Assembly (NCBI GenBank): GCA_900317325.1
Contig: ONGE01000011.1
Location: 1 to 64,000 of the forward strand
DNA: 64,000 nt
Source of the DNA: an uncultured Prevotellaceae bacterium
Lineage (GTDB): Bacteria > Bacteroidota > Bacteroidia > Bacteroidales > Muribaculaceae
Direction of reading: 5' to 3'
Both the position numbers and the translations under genes were made by a program. The notes below the pieces were generated by a model. The model was not told the origin of the DNA. It ran no database searches and saw only the letters and a program-made list of their open reading frames with translations. Shown in pieces: positions 32,696 to 41,411 of the stretch (position 1 is its first letter; every line of letters starts with the position of its first letter).

Positions 32696-34117
32696 ATGAA
32701 AAGAATCTTTTTTTTGCTTTTAATCGCTGTTGCTGCAGTCACTGCGATGGCGCAGCAGTTCGATGACTGTTTTGACGGGCGCACGCTGCGTCTGGACTAT
32801 GTCTTTGCCGGCAATCACGATGCCCAGCAGATTTATCTGGAGCAGATGTGTGTCACGCCCCAGTGGGCTGGCCGCAAGAGCCGCATGACCGATGTGCCCC
32901 TCAAGGGCAACGGCCAGATCCAGGTCAAGGATCATGCCACGGGCCAATTGTTGTTTGTTCACACCTTCTCCACCCTGTTCCAGGAGTGGCTGGCGACCGA
33001 GGAGGCGACGAAGGTCAGCAAGGCTTTCTCCACAAGCTATAACGTGCCCATGCCCAAGCAGCCCGTTGATGTCACTGTCTCACTCACCGACTTCCACGGC
33101 AAGGTGGTGACCAGCATGACCCACACCGTCGACCCCACCGACATCCTCATCCGCCAATTAGGGCCGAACGGCATCCCGTTCCATTACGTCTGGAAAGGCA
33201 AGACTGTAGAGACGCAAAATCTTGCGTCTCAGTCTCCCGACCAGCCCGGCAAGCGCAACTACAGCCCCACCGAGGGCCCCCTTGACGGCCAGCCTGACAT
33301 CACCGAGTGCATCGACCTGGCTATTGTCGCCGAGGGCTATACCCGCGAGCAGATGGGCAAGTTCTACAGCGACTGCCAGCGCGTTGTCGATGCCCTGTTC
33401 GCCCACGAGCCCTTCACCTCGCTCAAGAACCGCTTCAACGTCGTTGCTGTGGCTGCCGAGTCACTCACCAGCGGTCCCAGCGTGCCCCATCTGGGACGAT
33501 GGAGCAATACCCCTGCCGGCACCCACTACGACACCTTCTACAGCGATCGCTATCTGATGACGCAGGATATCAGGCGCCTGTATGACGTCCTCTCGGGCGT
33601 CCCCTTCGAGCATATCATTGTGCTGGTCAACAGCGACACCTATGGTGGCGGTGGCATCTACAACCAGATAACCGTCACAACCAGTGACCATCCCACCTTC
33701 CATCAGGTGCTCGTCCACGAGTTCGGACATGCCTATGCCGGCCTGGGCGACGAGTATTTCTATGACGATGCCTACGAGTCGATGTATCCCGCCGATACCG
33801 AGCCGTGGGAGCCCAACCTCACCACGCTCGTCGATTTCCAGAGCAAGTGGGCCGACATGGTGCCCAAGGGCACAGCCATCCCCACGCCGCCCGACCCCAA
33901 GGTGCCCAACTACCGCAAGATCACCAACGAGAAGGAGCAGCGCCTGCTGGATGCTGCCACCCAGCGCGTCGGCGTGTTTGAGGGTGGGGGATACCAGTCC
34001 AAGGGTGTTTACCGCCCTGCCCAGGAGTGCCGCATGAAGATCAACGAGGTAACCAACTTCTGCCCCGTCTGCTCCCGCGCCATCCAGCGCATCACCGACT
34101 TCTACACCAGCCACTAA
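32696..34117 (+). CDS. Secreted M64 family metallopeptidase (IgA peptidase-like)
   Basis: The ATG at 32696 gives a signal peptide (MKRIFFLLLIAVAAVTAMAQ) and 473 residues. The N-terminal beta domain (about 20-170) is followed by the M64 catalytic domain: DLAIVAEGYTREQMGKFYSDC, NVVAVAAESLTSGPS, and the zinc site HEFGHAYAGLGDEYF, with Glu as general base. The family cuts the IgA hinge in one Clostridium ramosum member, but the substrate here is unknown. A REP-like palindrome at 33201-33235 lies in frame between the two domains and encodes VETQNLASQS. Confidence 0.92.
   Translation: MKRIFFLLLIAVAAVTAMAQQFDDCFDGRTLRLDYVFAGNHDAQQIYLEQMCVTPQWAGRKSRMTDVPLKGNGQIQVKDHATGQLLFVHTFSTLFQEWLATEEATKVSKAFSTSYNVPMPKQPVDVTVSLTDFHGKVVTSMTHTVDPTDILIRQLGPNGIPFHYVWKGKTVETQNLASQSPDQPGKRNYSPTEGPLDGQPDITECIDLAIVAEGYTREQMGKFYSDCQRVVDALFAHEPFTSLKNRFNVVAVAAESLTSGPSVPHLGRWSNTPAGTHYDTFYSDRYLMTQDIRRLYDVLSGVPFEHIIVLVNSDTYGGGGIYNQITVTTSDHPTFHQVLVHEFGHAYAGLGDEYFYDDAYESMYPADTEPWEPNLTTLVDFQSKWADMVPKGTAIPTPPDPKVPNYRKITNEKEQRLLDAATQRVGVFEGGGYQSKGVYRPAQECRMKINEVTNFCPVCSRAIQRITDFYTSH
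33201..33235. repeat. REP-like palindrome inside the M64 coding sequence
   Basis: GAGACGCAA (33209-33217) and TTGCGTCTC (33222-33230) form a perfect 9-bp stem with an AATC loop, extended by AGACT/AGTCT outside a 3-nt bulge. TAGAGACGC...GCGTCTC palindromes are a familiar dispersed element between genes of Bacteroidota genomes. Here one sits in frame within a gene. Confidence 0.7.
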
Positions 34118-34147
34118 AAGGCCCTCCCGCCGGCATCGTCGGTGTAT

Positions 34148-34166
34148 TGCGAGCCTGCGGCTCGCA
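34148..34166. repeat. Palindrome TGCGAGCC-TGC-GGCTCGCA
   Basis: A perfect 8-bp stem with a 3-nt loop lies 31 bp after the M64 stop codon. No T-run follows, so it is not a typical terminator. It resembles short dispersed Bacteroidota palindromes. Confidence 0.55.
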
Positions 34167-34198
34167 CCCATCCCCGTCATGTCAGTGCTGTCCAGTAC

Positions 34199-34217
34199 GC
34201 GGCGTTGTCAACGCCGC
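34199..34217. repeat. Palindrome GCGGCGTT-GTC-AACGCCGC
   Basis: This is a second perfect 8-bp stem with a 3-nt loop, 32 bp after the first and with unrelated sequence. It also has no T-run. Confidence 0.55.
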
Positions 34218-34239
34218 AATGCCCGTCTGCCTGCCAGAA

Positions 34240-34267
34240 ACTAAAAACTGGGGGCTAAGGACTGGTA
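34240..34267. repeat. Four degenerate 7-bp units (ACTAAAA type)
   Basis: ACTAAAA, ACTGGGG, GCTAAGG, ACTGGTA. This is the same unit family as the ACTARGG array at 32127-32182, here upstream of gpmI. Confidence 0.55.
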
Positions 34268-34283
34268 TCTCAAAACTTTTCAC

Positions 34284-34291
34284 TACCTTTG
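34284..34291 (+). promoter_or_regulatory. -7 box of gpmI
   Basis: TACCTTTG matches the consensus and lies 46 bp before the gpmI start. No -33 TTG is visible at the usual distance. Confidence 0.5.
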
Positions 34292-34337
34292 CAGTCCCAA
34301 AAACAAGTATTATTTCAAATAGGTAAGATATACTATC

Positions 34338-35861
34338 ATGGCAAAGAAAGCTTTATTGATGATATTGGATGGTTGGGGCGAGGGCCCCAAGGGGTACAGC
34401 AACGCGATTTACAGCACTCCGACTCCCTATCTGGACTTCCTGCGTGCCGCTTATCCTCACAGCACCCTGCGTGCCAGCGGCGAGGACGTCGGCCTGCCCG
34501 ACGGACAGATGGGTAACAGCGAGGTAGGCCACTTGAACATCGGTGGCGGCCGCGTTGTCTATCAGGACTTGGTGAAGATCAACAACAGCATCAAGGACGG
34601 TTCAATCATGAAGAATCCCGAGATCGTGAGCGCCTACACCTATGCCAAGGAGCATGGCAAGTCGCTGCACATCATGGGACTGACCAGCGCCGGTGGCGTT
34701 CACAGTTCGCTGGATCACCTGATGGCCTTGTGTGATATCGCTAAGGAGTATGCTCTGGACAAGGTGTTTGTTCACTGCTTCATGGATGGTCGTGACACCG
34801 ACCCCGAGAGCGGTAAGGGCTTTGTGGGCCAGGTTGTTGAACATTGCAAGCAGAGTGCCGGCACTGTGGCTACGGTCATCGGTCGTTACTATGCCATGGA
34901 CCGCAACAACAACTGGGATCGCATCAAGATCGCCTATGACATGCTCACCGCCGGTGAGGGCAAGCAGAGCGACGACATGGTGCGCGCCATCCAGGAGTCC
35001 TACGACGAGGGCGTGACCGACGAGTTCATCAAGCCCATCGTCAACTCGACCGTTGACGGCCGCATCCAAGAGGGCGACGTGGTGATTTTCTTCAACTTCC
35101 GCAACGACCGCGCCAAGCAGATCACCATCGCCTTGACCCAGGAGAACAAGCCCGATGACGGCATGACGGTCATCCCCGGCCTGCAGTACTACTGCATGAC
35201 ACCGTATGACCCCACCTTCAAGGACGTGCATGTGCTCTTCCCCAAGGAGAATGTGGACAACACGCTGTCCGAGTACCTGTCAAGCCTGGGCAAGCGTCAG
35301 CTGCATATTGCCGAGACCGAGAAATATGCCCACGTGACCTTCTTCTTCGGCGGTGGACGTGAGCAGCCCTTCGAGAACGAGGACCGCATCTTGGTGCCTT
35401 CGCCCGACGTGGCTACCTACGACCTGAAGCCCGAGATGAGCGCCTACGAGGTGCGCGACAAACTCGTCGCTGCCATCCGCGAGGACAAGTACGATTTTAT
35501 CGTGGTGAATTATGCCAACGGCGACATGGTGGGCCACACCGGCGTTTATGATGCCATCTGCAAGGCTGTCAAGACCATTGACCGCTGTGTTCACGACACC
35601 GTCGAGGCCGCACGTGCCACGGGCTATGAGGTCATCATCATCGCCGATCACGGCAATGCCGACCACGCTGTCAACATCGACGGCACGCCCAACACGGCCC
35701 ACTCGCTCAACCCCGTGCCCATCATCTATGTCACCGAGGATCCCGAGCTCATCATCAACTCTGGCCGCTTGGCCGACGTGGCACCTAGCATCCTCCAGAT
35801 CATGGGTTTGCCTCAGCCCAAGGAGATGACTGGCCACGGCCTGATTGACGTGACCAAGTAA
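34338..35861 (+). CDS. gpmI: 2,3-bisphosphoglycerate-independent phosphoglycerate mutase
   Basis: The 507-residue enzyme belongs to the alkaline phosphatase superfamily. The Mn2+ sites and catalytic Ser are seen in [11 protein letters not shown] (N-terminus) and [20 protein letters not shown] (Ser of GNSEVGH). The second metal set is in [14 protein letters not shown] and [10 protein letters not shown]. It interconverts 3- and 2-phosphoglycerate in glycolysis. The length is standard. It is monocistronic, with a strong terminator at 35894-35949. Confidence 0.97.
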   Translation: MAKKALLMILDGWGEGPKGYSNAIYSTPTPYLDFLRAAYPHSTLRASGEDVGLPDGQMGNSEVGHLNIGGGRVVYQDLVKINNSIKDGSIMKNPEIVSAYTYAKEHGKSLHIMGLTSAGGVHSSLDHLMALCDIAKEYALDKVFVHCFMDGRDTDPESGKGFVGQVVEHCKQSAGTVATVIGRYYAMDRNNNWDRIKIAYDMLTAGEGKQSDDMVRAIQESYDEGVTDEFIKPIVNSTVDGRIQEGDVVIFFNFRNDRAKQITIALTQENKPDDGMTVIPGLQYYCMTPYDPTFKDVHVLFPKENVDNTLSEYLSSLGKRQLHIAETEKYAHVTFFFGGGREQPFENEDRILVPSPDVATYDLKPEMSAYEVRDKLVAAIREDKYDFIVVNYANGDMVGHTGVYDAICKAVKTIDRCVHDTVEAARATGYEVIIIADHGNADHAVNIDGTPNTAHSLNPVPIIYVTEDPELIINSGRLADVAPSILQIMGLPQPKEMTGHGLIDVTK

Positions 35862-35893
35862 GGCAACGGACAATTATCCGAAGCCCGTCCCAG

Positions 35894-35949
35894 TATAAAT
35901 TGAGCCCCAAAAGTCGATGGAAGACTTTTGGGGCTCAATTTATATTTTT
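35894..35949 (+). terminator. Strong terminator of gpmI
   Basis: The two arms (35894-35915 and 35923-35944) are perfect 22-bp complements with a 7-nt loop, centred on GAGCCCC/GGGGCTC. TTTTT follows at 35945-35949. The A/T outer part could also act for the convergent gene. Confidence 0.9.
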
Positions 35950-35976
35950 AATGAGTTGCCTTGAGCTGAACGGTGA

Positions 35977-36402
35977 TTAATGGATTCCCCTCTTTTGTGA
36001 GAACGAGAGGGTGCCGAAGATATCGCCTGCCGACACTTGGACGTCAAGGTTCCTGCTCTCTAACGAGTTGGGCAAAGGCTGGGCGGTGATGGACAACTTG
36101 TCCCCTTCAAATTTCAAAGTGCACCAGTCACCGATGTATTCCTTGTTGTGAGAATTGTCGATGGAATGCCCAACGCCGTCCACCGTGACTGATATAAGCC
36201 ACGGGTTGCTATAGTTCCTGCACTGGAAGACAAACGTGCCACCCTCTTCAGGAATAAGGTAAACACCCTGATGGTTCATCAGGTTATCAACGTTGTACCA
36301 TTTCATTTTTTCCCACTTGCCTTCAGGCTCGTCGTTTCCACATGACGAAACACCCAGCAGTACAATCGCCAGGAGGATAAATAACTTTGAAAGATTCTTC
36401 AT
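35977..36402 (-). CDS. Small lipoprotein with a BACON-like domain
   Basis: The 141-residue lipoprotein has a lipobox (GVSSC, Cys21). The mature region shows the order of a BACON-type beta-sandwich: EGGTFVFQCRNYSNPWLISVTVDG, then GDWCTLKFEGDKLSITAQPLPNSLESRNLDVQVSAGDIFGTLSFSQ, close to the usual N-x-S-x-x-R...Q pattern. BACON domains are found on Bacteroidota surface glycan or mucin proteins. It is monocistronic, with a -7 box TATCTTTG at 36438-36431. Confidence 0.8.
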   Translation of the reverse strand: MKNLSKLFILLAIVLLGVSSCGNDEPEGKWEKMKWYNVDNLMNHQGVYLIPEEGGTFVFQCRNYSNPWLISVTVDGVGHSIDNSHNKEYIGDWCTLKFEGDKLSITAQPLPNSLESRNLDVQVSAGDIFGTLSFSQKRGIH

Positions 36403-36430
36403 ATCAAATTGTCTTATTTGTAATAATGAG

Positions 36431-36438
36431 CAAAGATA
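36431..36438 (-). promoter_or_regulatory. -7 box of the BACON-like lipoprotein gene
   Basis: TATCTTTG on the minus strand, 28 bp from the ATG. No clear -33 is present. Confidence 0.45.
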
Positions 36439-36595
36439 CAGCCTTTTTAGCGATCTGCTGTCATTTTTATTGGTTTTTTCTCAATTCATTCAAGGCGTGC
36501 CATGTCTCCCATTCCTGGAACTGTGATCGGTCTTGGGCAATCATCAGGTTTCAGGTGTGAGTTTTGCCTCGAAATTCTCATCAAATGGTGGACGC

Positions 36596-38839
36596 TCATC
36601 CTTTCTGGGAGAGCACCATGCTGATGAGCAAGGAGAGGTCAATGATGTTGACGCTGCCGTCATTGTTTAAGTCGGCGGCATACTCGTTGACGGGAAAGTC
36701 GCCAAACTCATTCAACAGATGGTTGATGAGCAAGGTGATGTCGGCTATGCTGATGTTGCCGTCGGCGTTGACGTCACCTTTCTTGGGGGTGATGCGTTTG
36801 AGCACGATTCTCATGCCGGCCAGGGCATCAATCTTGCCGTAGGGGCCGAACTTGTCCTTGCTGCGGAACATCGTGTAGACATCATGAGCGGCTGATTGGG
36901 CAAGAATGTCTTTTATATCGGCAACCGACAGGGTGGGGTCGGCCTCGAGCCACAACGCAATGATGCCGGCGACCGTGGGGGCCGCCATCGAGGTTCCGCT
37001 CAAGACGCCCCAATAGCTGCCCTCGCTGTACATGACGGTGTAGGGGCTGCTGCGGGCGAAATAGGAGTAACGGCTCACTGCCGAGGTTACATTGACGCCT
37101 GGGGCACAAATGGTGGGCAACGCTTTGCCTGTCGGTCCGGCGCCTCTCACCTCATAGCTGGAAAATGATGCGATGTCACCCACCGTGATGGTGTTGTCGG
37201 TGACCACTCTGCCGGCTCTCAAGGAGTAGTAGTTGTCGCGGGCGGCATAGGCTCCAGCCGAGATCGTTGAATCACCGACGGCATAGGTACCGATGCAGCA
37301 CGAGTCGCTGGGAGCGGCATAAAAATTCTTGATCAAAGTTCCTGAGCTGAAGACAAGCGGGAAAGTACCGAAACGGAAACCTGAGTTGCAGGCCCATGCA
37401 TCAAAGTCGCATGTGGTCTCCTGACGGGGATAAATGCTGACGCCCAGGCCATATCGGCTTTTCTTGACGCCGTTGACAGTGGTGTAAGCGGTGCTGATCA
37501 GGTTGTGGACTGATATGTCTAAGCGGTATTTCCTTCCGTTGGATGTATAGGTGGCGCTCGCCTTGATGTAGCCAGCGGTGTCGGCAGTGTGGCAAATGTA
37601 GTAGCCACCCAATTGTGATGCGTCGATCACTGTCTTGGATGACAACTCGTCGGTCTCCCAGAGGATATGCCCGGTGTTCATGTCCAGCACGTGGAATTTA
37701 TAATAGAAATTGATGGATTCCTGGCGCACCCAGACATCGGCCAACGCACCGCCATAGTAGTAAGTGGAATCTCCTCCGATGTTGTTCTTGCACTTGAACA
37801 GCAGATTGAAAGGAGCCGACGGTGTCGCTTGACCGTGAGCATAGGAATACCTGCCGGCATCATTGCCCGCCGATATGACAAAGATGCGTCCTGGGCCCAT
37901 GAGCTGATTGACGACGCGTGACAGATAGTCTTGACCATCGTGCTGGCCGTTGGGTGTGCTCACGCTCAGGCTGACGACATAGGGCTGTCCCACGCTGTCG
38001 GCATAGGAGTTGATGTATCGCATGCAGTTGGCGACCTCAACGGCCGACATGCTTCCGTCGAGAACGCTGACGGCACACAGGACAATATCGGCACCCGGGG
38101 CCATGCCGCCATAGCCGTTCACGTGGGTTCCTGTAGCGATGCCTGCTGTGTGCGTGCCGTGAGTGTCATTCTGATTGTCGGTCGTCAGACCATAAATCTC
38201 ATTGCCCATGAACACTGAGCCCGGCAACCTGATGTTCTTGTTGTAGCGAGCCGTGTGTCCCGTCTTGTCGGTGGTGCTGTAGACGCGCACGATGCGGGTC
38301 TGCTGGGGGTTGTCACTCGATCTGAAGGCGCGATGCTGGTAGTCGAAACCGACGTCGATCACACCCACAATGACACCCGAGCCGTTGTATGCTGCAGGCA
38401 GGTCGTAGGAGGGCCCGTTGAGCAATTCATTCACATGGCTCACACTCATGGTGGAGTCGGTGCAATGTTCCAGACGGTGACTGATTTCGATATCGGTCAC
38501 TCCCGGTATGCGTGAGACTTGCGCCAACCTGTTTACCGGTATTTGGGCTGTGACGAAGCCGTCGAACAAACTGTTGATGACCACTCCAGCCCCTTCAAGC
38601 ATGGAGATGGTGTATTCGCCATCGATGGCGATGAAAGCATCGATCATCTGAATGCCGTCGACCATGCGCGGCGAGACGAACAGTGATTTCTCACCGTTGG
38701 CTCGCTGCAGCTTCTTGAATTGCTCACTATAAGCCTGCTCGTCAAGGAACTGCTGTACAGTAGCAGGCAGCAACATCTGGGCATTGATGCTGAACATAGT
38801 CATCAAGATCAGCATGCAAATCAATGAAATTTTTTTCAT
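36596..38839 (-). CDS. Secreted S8 subtilisin-like protease with dockerin-type C-terminus (copy 1)
   Basis: The ATG at 38839 gives a 747-residue product with a signal peptide (MKKISLICMLILMTMFSINA). A propeptide-like region (about 22-135) precedes the S8 catalytic domain: Asp162 (GVIDVGFDYQH), His227 (DTHGTHTAG), Asn in VISAGNDA, and Ser617 (GTSMAAPTVAG). About 270 residues are inserted between the Asn and Ser blocks. The last 60 residues form a double repeat (GDVNADGNISIADITLLINHLL; ADLNNDGSVNIIDLSLLISMVL) of dockerin type I. It is the most diverged of four tandem copies, and all catalytic residues are intact. No promoter is obvious. Confidence 0.93.
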   Translation of the reverse strand: MKKISLICMLILMTMFSINAQMLLPATVQQFLDEQAYSEQFKKLQRANGEKSLFVSPRMVDGIQMIDAFIAIDGEYTISMLEGAGVVINSLFDGFVTAQIPVNRLAQVSRIPGVTDIEISHRLEHCTDSTMSVSHVNELLNGPSYDLPAAYNGSGVIVGVIDVGFDYQHRAFRSSDNPQQTRIVRVYSTTDKTGHTARYNKNIRLPGSVFMGNEIYGLTTDNQNDTHGTHTAGIATGTHVNGYGGMAPGADIVLCAVSVLDGSMSAVEVANCMRYINSYADSVGQPYVVSLSVSTPNGQHDGQDYLSRVVNQLMGPGRIFVISAGNDAGRYSYAHGQATPSAPFNLLFKCKNNIGGDSTYYYGGALADVWVRQESINFYYKFHVLDMNTGHILWETDELSSKTVIDASQLGGYYICHTADTAGYIKASATYTSNGRKYRLDISVHNLISTAYTTVNGVKKSRYGLGVSIYPRQETTCDFDAWACNSGFRFGTFPLVFSSGTLIKNFYAAPSDSCCIGTYAVGDSTISAGAYAARDNYYSLRAGRVVTDNTITVGDIASFSSYEVRGAGPTGKALPTICAPGVNVTSAVSRYSYFARSSPYTVMYSEGSYWGVLSGTSMAAPTVAGIIALWLEADPTLSVADIKDILAQSAAHDVYTMFRSKDKFGPYGKIDALAGMRIVLKRITPKKGDVNADGNISIADITLLINHLLNEFGDFPVNEYAADLNNDGSVNIIDLSLLISMVLSQKG

Positions 38840-38986
38840 CTGTCTCAAGTAACCAAGATATGTTTGTGTCCAGTTGATGAGTCTCCGCTGTGCTCTCTGG
38901 GATGTCTGAGAACCTTTTGGGGGCTCTTGTTGTCATATAGAGTCAATGTATAGGCCCAACTATCGTGGGCGAGTTCATTGTTGGTG

Positions 38987-41305
38987 CTAGTCAATTGCCG
39001 TAAGGTAATTGATGAACAGAATCAAGTCGGTGATTAAGATTTCATTGTCACCGTTGAAATCGGCGTTGGCTTTATTGATCAGAACCGTCTCATCCTGAGG
39101 CTCACTGCCGCCTTTGTGCAACAGGTAGTTGATGAGCTCTGTGACGTCTGAAATGTTGACATGGCTGTCATTATTGACGTCACCCATCAGCACGTCATCT
39201 TCATCGTCGGTGATATGGAGCAGATAACGTGCTCCGGCCATCGCGTCAATCTTGCCGTTGGGGCCAAATCGGTAGCCGTTGTCAGCATTTTGAGTGAAAG
39301 AATCCTTCACGGCTGTTGCGGCAATCACCGCCTTGATGTCGCTGGGCGAGAGGCTGGGGTTGATCTGCAGCCACTGGGCGATGATGCCGGCCACAGTGGG
39401 CGCAGCCATCGATGTGCCGGTCATGACACCCCATGAGTGTCCGTCCACTTCCATGACTCGGCCTGGGTTGCCAGGCCGGCCAAGGTAGGAATATCGGCTG
39501 CCGGCAGCCACCACGAGCACACCAGGAGCAGTGACGGTGGGCAATGCGGTCCCTGTCGGACCAGCGCCAAGCATCTGATAGCTGGAGAGGTTATATATGT
39601 CTCCAACAGTGAAACTGTTGTCCTGAACGTTCATGCCTCGGGTGAGGGAGTAGTAGGCATTGCGACCAACGTAGGCTCCGGCCGAGATGATGGAGTCATG
39701 CACTGCATAGGTGCCGATGCAACTACTGGGGTCGGGTTTTGCATAAAATCGGTCAAAGGCTCGCATAATGCTGTCGCCATTCTCGTCGACCTCCTGCCTG
39801 AAAACCGTGTTGGGATACCAGAGACGGCTCCCCATGCCAACCCATGAATCGACATAGATGCTGTCTGGCTTGTTGGGGTAAACAAGATGAGGCGGATAGA
39901 CAGTCATGCCGATGGCGTAACGGCTGATGGTGCGCCCCGCCTCGTCGACCATGTAATCATTGCATCTTAAATTGTACAGTTTGCATTCCGACATATACTT
40001 CTGTGAAGAATTGCTGGAAATGACGACACTGACATAGCCGTTACTGTCGTAGGTCAAGTCGGGGCTGAAATAGTCACTGATTTCTGAAACGTTAATGAGC
40101 TTGGACAGGTTGATGAGCTCACTCTGCCAGACGATATGACTGGTTTGCTTATCATAGATGTGGATCTTGATCAGGGGCTTGGCATTTTTTTGCCTTACCC
40201 AGACTTGGAACCACACGTTTTTGTAATACGAAGAGAGGTCGGAGTCGTTGTCAGGACGTTTGCCTAACAATGTGTTGAATTGACGGTCGAGAGTCGCAGG
40301 CCCGCTGGCATAATAGTAGTCATTGGCGTTATTACCCGAGGCAATGACAAAGATATGGCCAGGACCTGTACACATGGCGACAGCCTTTGAGATACGGTCA
40401 TTGCCGTCGTGAGGACCTTCGTTGGTGCTTACGCTTACACTGATGACGCAGGGTTTGCCCACGCTGTCGGCGTAAGAATAGATGTACTTGATGCAGTTGA
40501 TGATTTCGGTTTCCGGAATATTCAGATTGAGCATCCTTGACGAACACAAGACGATCTCGGCTCCCGGCGCCATGCCTCCATAGCCGTTCACATGCGTTCC
40601 GGCGGCGATGCTGGCTGTGTGGGTGCCGTGAGCGTTCTCGAGGTTGTCGGTGGTCAACGAGTAGATCTGATCACCCATGAAGATGGATCCGGGTAACGTG
40701 TTGCCGTCAACAATGGCCGGGTGGCCACTGGAATTCTCAGGGTCATAAACCCTGACAATGCGCGTTCGGCTTGTGTCATCGGCGCATCGGAAAGCCAGAT
40801 GCTGATAGTCGAACCCCGTGTCAATGATGCCGATGACCACACCGCTGCCATCATAACCTTGAGGCAGCTTGTAATCTGTTCCATTGATGACCTGACCGGC
40901 ATGGGTCACGCTCAATGTAGTGTCGGTGCACAATTCAACCAGGCGGCTGATTTCTACATCTTTCACTCCGGGGATATGATGAACCTCAGTAAGTATGCCG
41001 ACAGGTATCTGGGCAGTGACAAAGTCTCCGAACTCGCAGTTCACCAGAATGCCATGGGCCCGTAGAGTACCGATGACATCAGTGTTCTCGATGTCAATGA
41101 AGGCGTCCACCATCTCCACGCCGTTGATGACGCGTGACGGTGCGAACCGTGATGATGGGGCATCATTATGACCGATTCTCGTGATGCGTTCCTGATTGGA
41201 GCGCTCATCAAGAAAACGTTGAACAGTTGGCAATACATCCTGCAACTGAGCAAAACCGACCGCAATGGTCAGCAAGGTTGTAACCGCCAACAATACTCTT
41301 TTCAT
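38987..41305 (-). CDS. Secreted S8 subtilisin-like protease with dockerin-type C-terminus (copy 2)
   Basis: The 772-residue paralogue has a signal peptide (MKRVLLAVTTLLTIAVGFAQ) and a propeptide with FAPSRVINGVEMVDAFIDIEN. Catalytic residues are Asp162, His226 (AHGTHTASIAAG), Asn325 and Ser632. The C-terminal dockerin-like pair is MGDVNNDSHVNISDVTELINYLL and ADFNGDNEILITDLILFINYL. It has its own promoter (41338-41368). The region between the Asn and Ser blocks is where the copies differ most, so substrate choice may reside there. Confidence 0.94.
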   Translation of the reverse strand: MKRVLLAVTTLLTIAVGFAQLQDVLPTVQRFLDERSNQERITRIGHNDAPSSRFAPSRVINGVEMVDAFIDIENTDVIGTLRAHGILVNCEFGDFVTAQIPVGILTEVHHIPGVKDVEISRLVELCTDTTLSVTHAGQVINGTDYKLPQGYDGSGVVIGIIDTGFDYQHLAFRCADDTSRTRIVRVYDPENSSGHPAIVDGNTLPGSIFMGDQIYSLTTDNLENAHGTHTASIAAGTHVNGYGGMAPGAEIVLCSSRMLNLNIPETEIINCIKYIYSYADSVGKPCVISVSVSTNEGPHDGNDRISKAVAMCTGPGHIFVIASGNNANDYYYASGPATLDRQFNTLLGKRPDNDSDLSSYYKNVWFQVWVRQKNAKPLIKIHIYDKQTSHIVWQSELINLSKLINVSEISDYFSPDLTYDSNGYVSVVISSNSSQKYMSECKLYNLRCNDYMVDEAGRTISRYAIGMTVYPPHLVYPNKPDSIYVDSWVGMGSRLWYPNTVFRQEVDENGDSIMRAFDRFYAKPDPSSCIGTYAVHDSIISAGAYVGRNAYYSLTRGMNVQDNSFTVGDIYNLSSYQMLGAGPTGTALPTVTAPGVLVVAAGSRYSYLGRPGNPGRVMEVDGHSWGVMTGTSMAAPTVAGIIAQWLQINPSLSPSDIKAVIAATAVKDSFTQNADNGYRFGPNGKIDAMAGARYLLHITDDEDDVLMGDVNNDSHVNISDVTELINYLLHKGGSEPQDETVLINKANADFNGDNEILITDLILFINYLTAID

Positions 41306-41337
41306 ATATCTGAATGATATGCGTTATAAAACTCGCA

Positions 41338-41368
41338 CAAAATTAGTCAAATCTGCCCAATTATCAAA
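41338..41368 (-). promoter_or_regulatory. Promoter of S8 protease copy 2
   Basis: Minus strand TTTG (41368-41365), 19 bp, TAATTTTG (41345-41338), about 33 bp before the ATG. Nearly the same promoter precedes copy 3. Confidence 0.7.
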
Positions 41369-41411
41369 ACATCAGGTTGATATGTCGTTCTGATGAAGAA
41401 ACAATTTATTG

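Noticed and set aside
38742..38936. A 64-codon frame upstream of S8 protease copy 1
   Set aside because: It overlaps the start of that gene in another frame and reads into its coding region, with no signal or motif.
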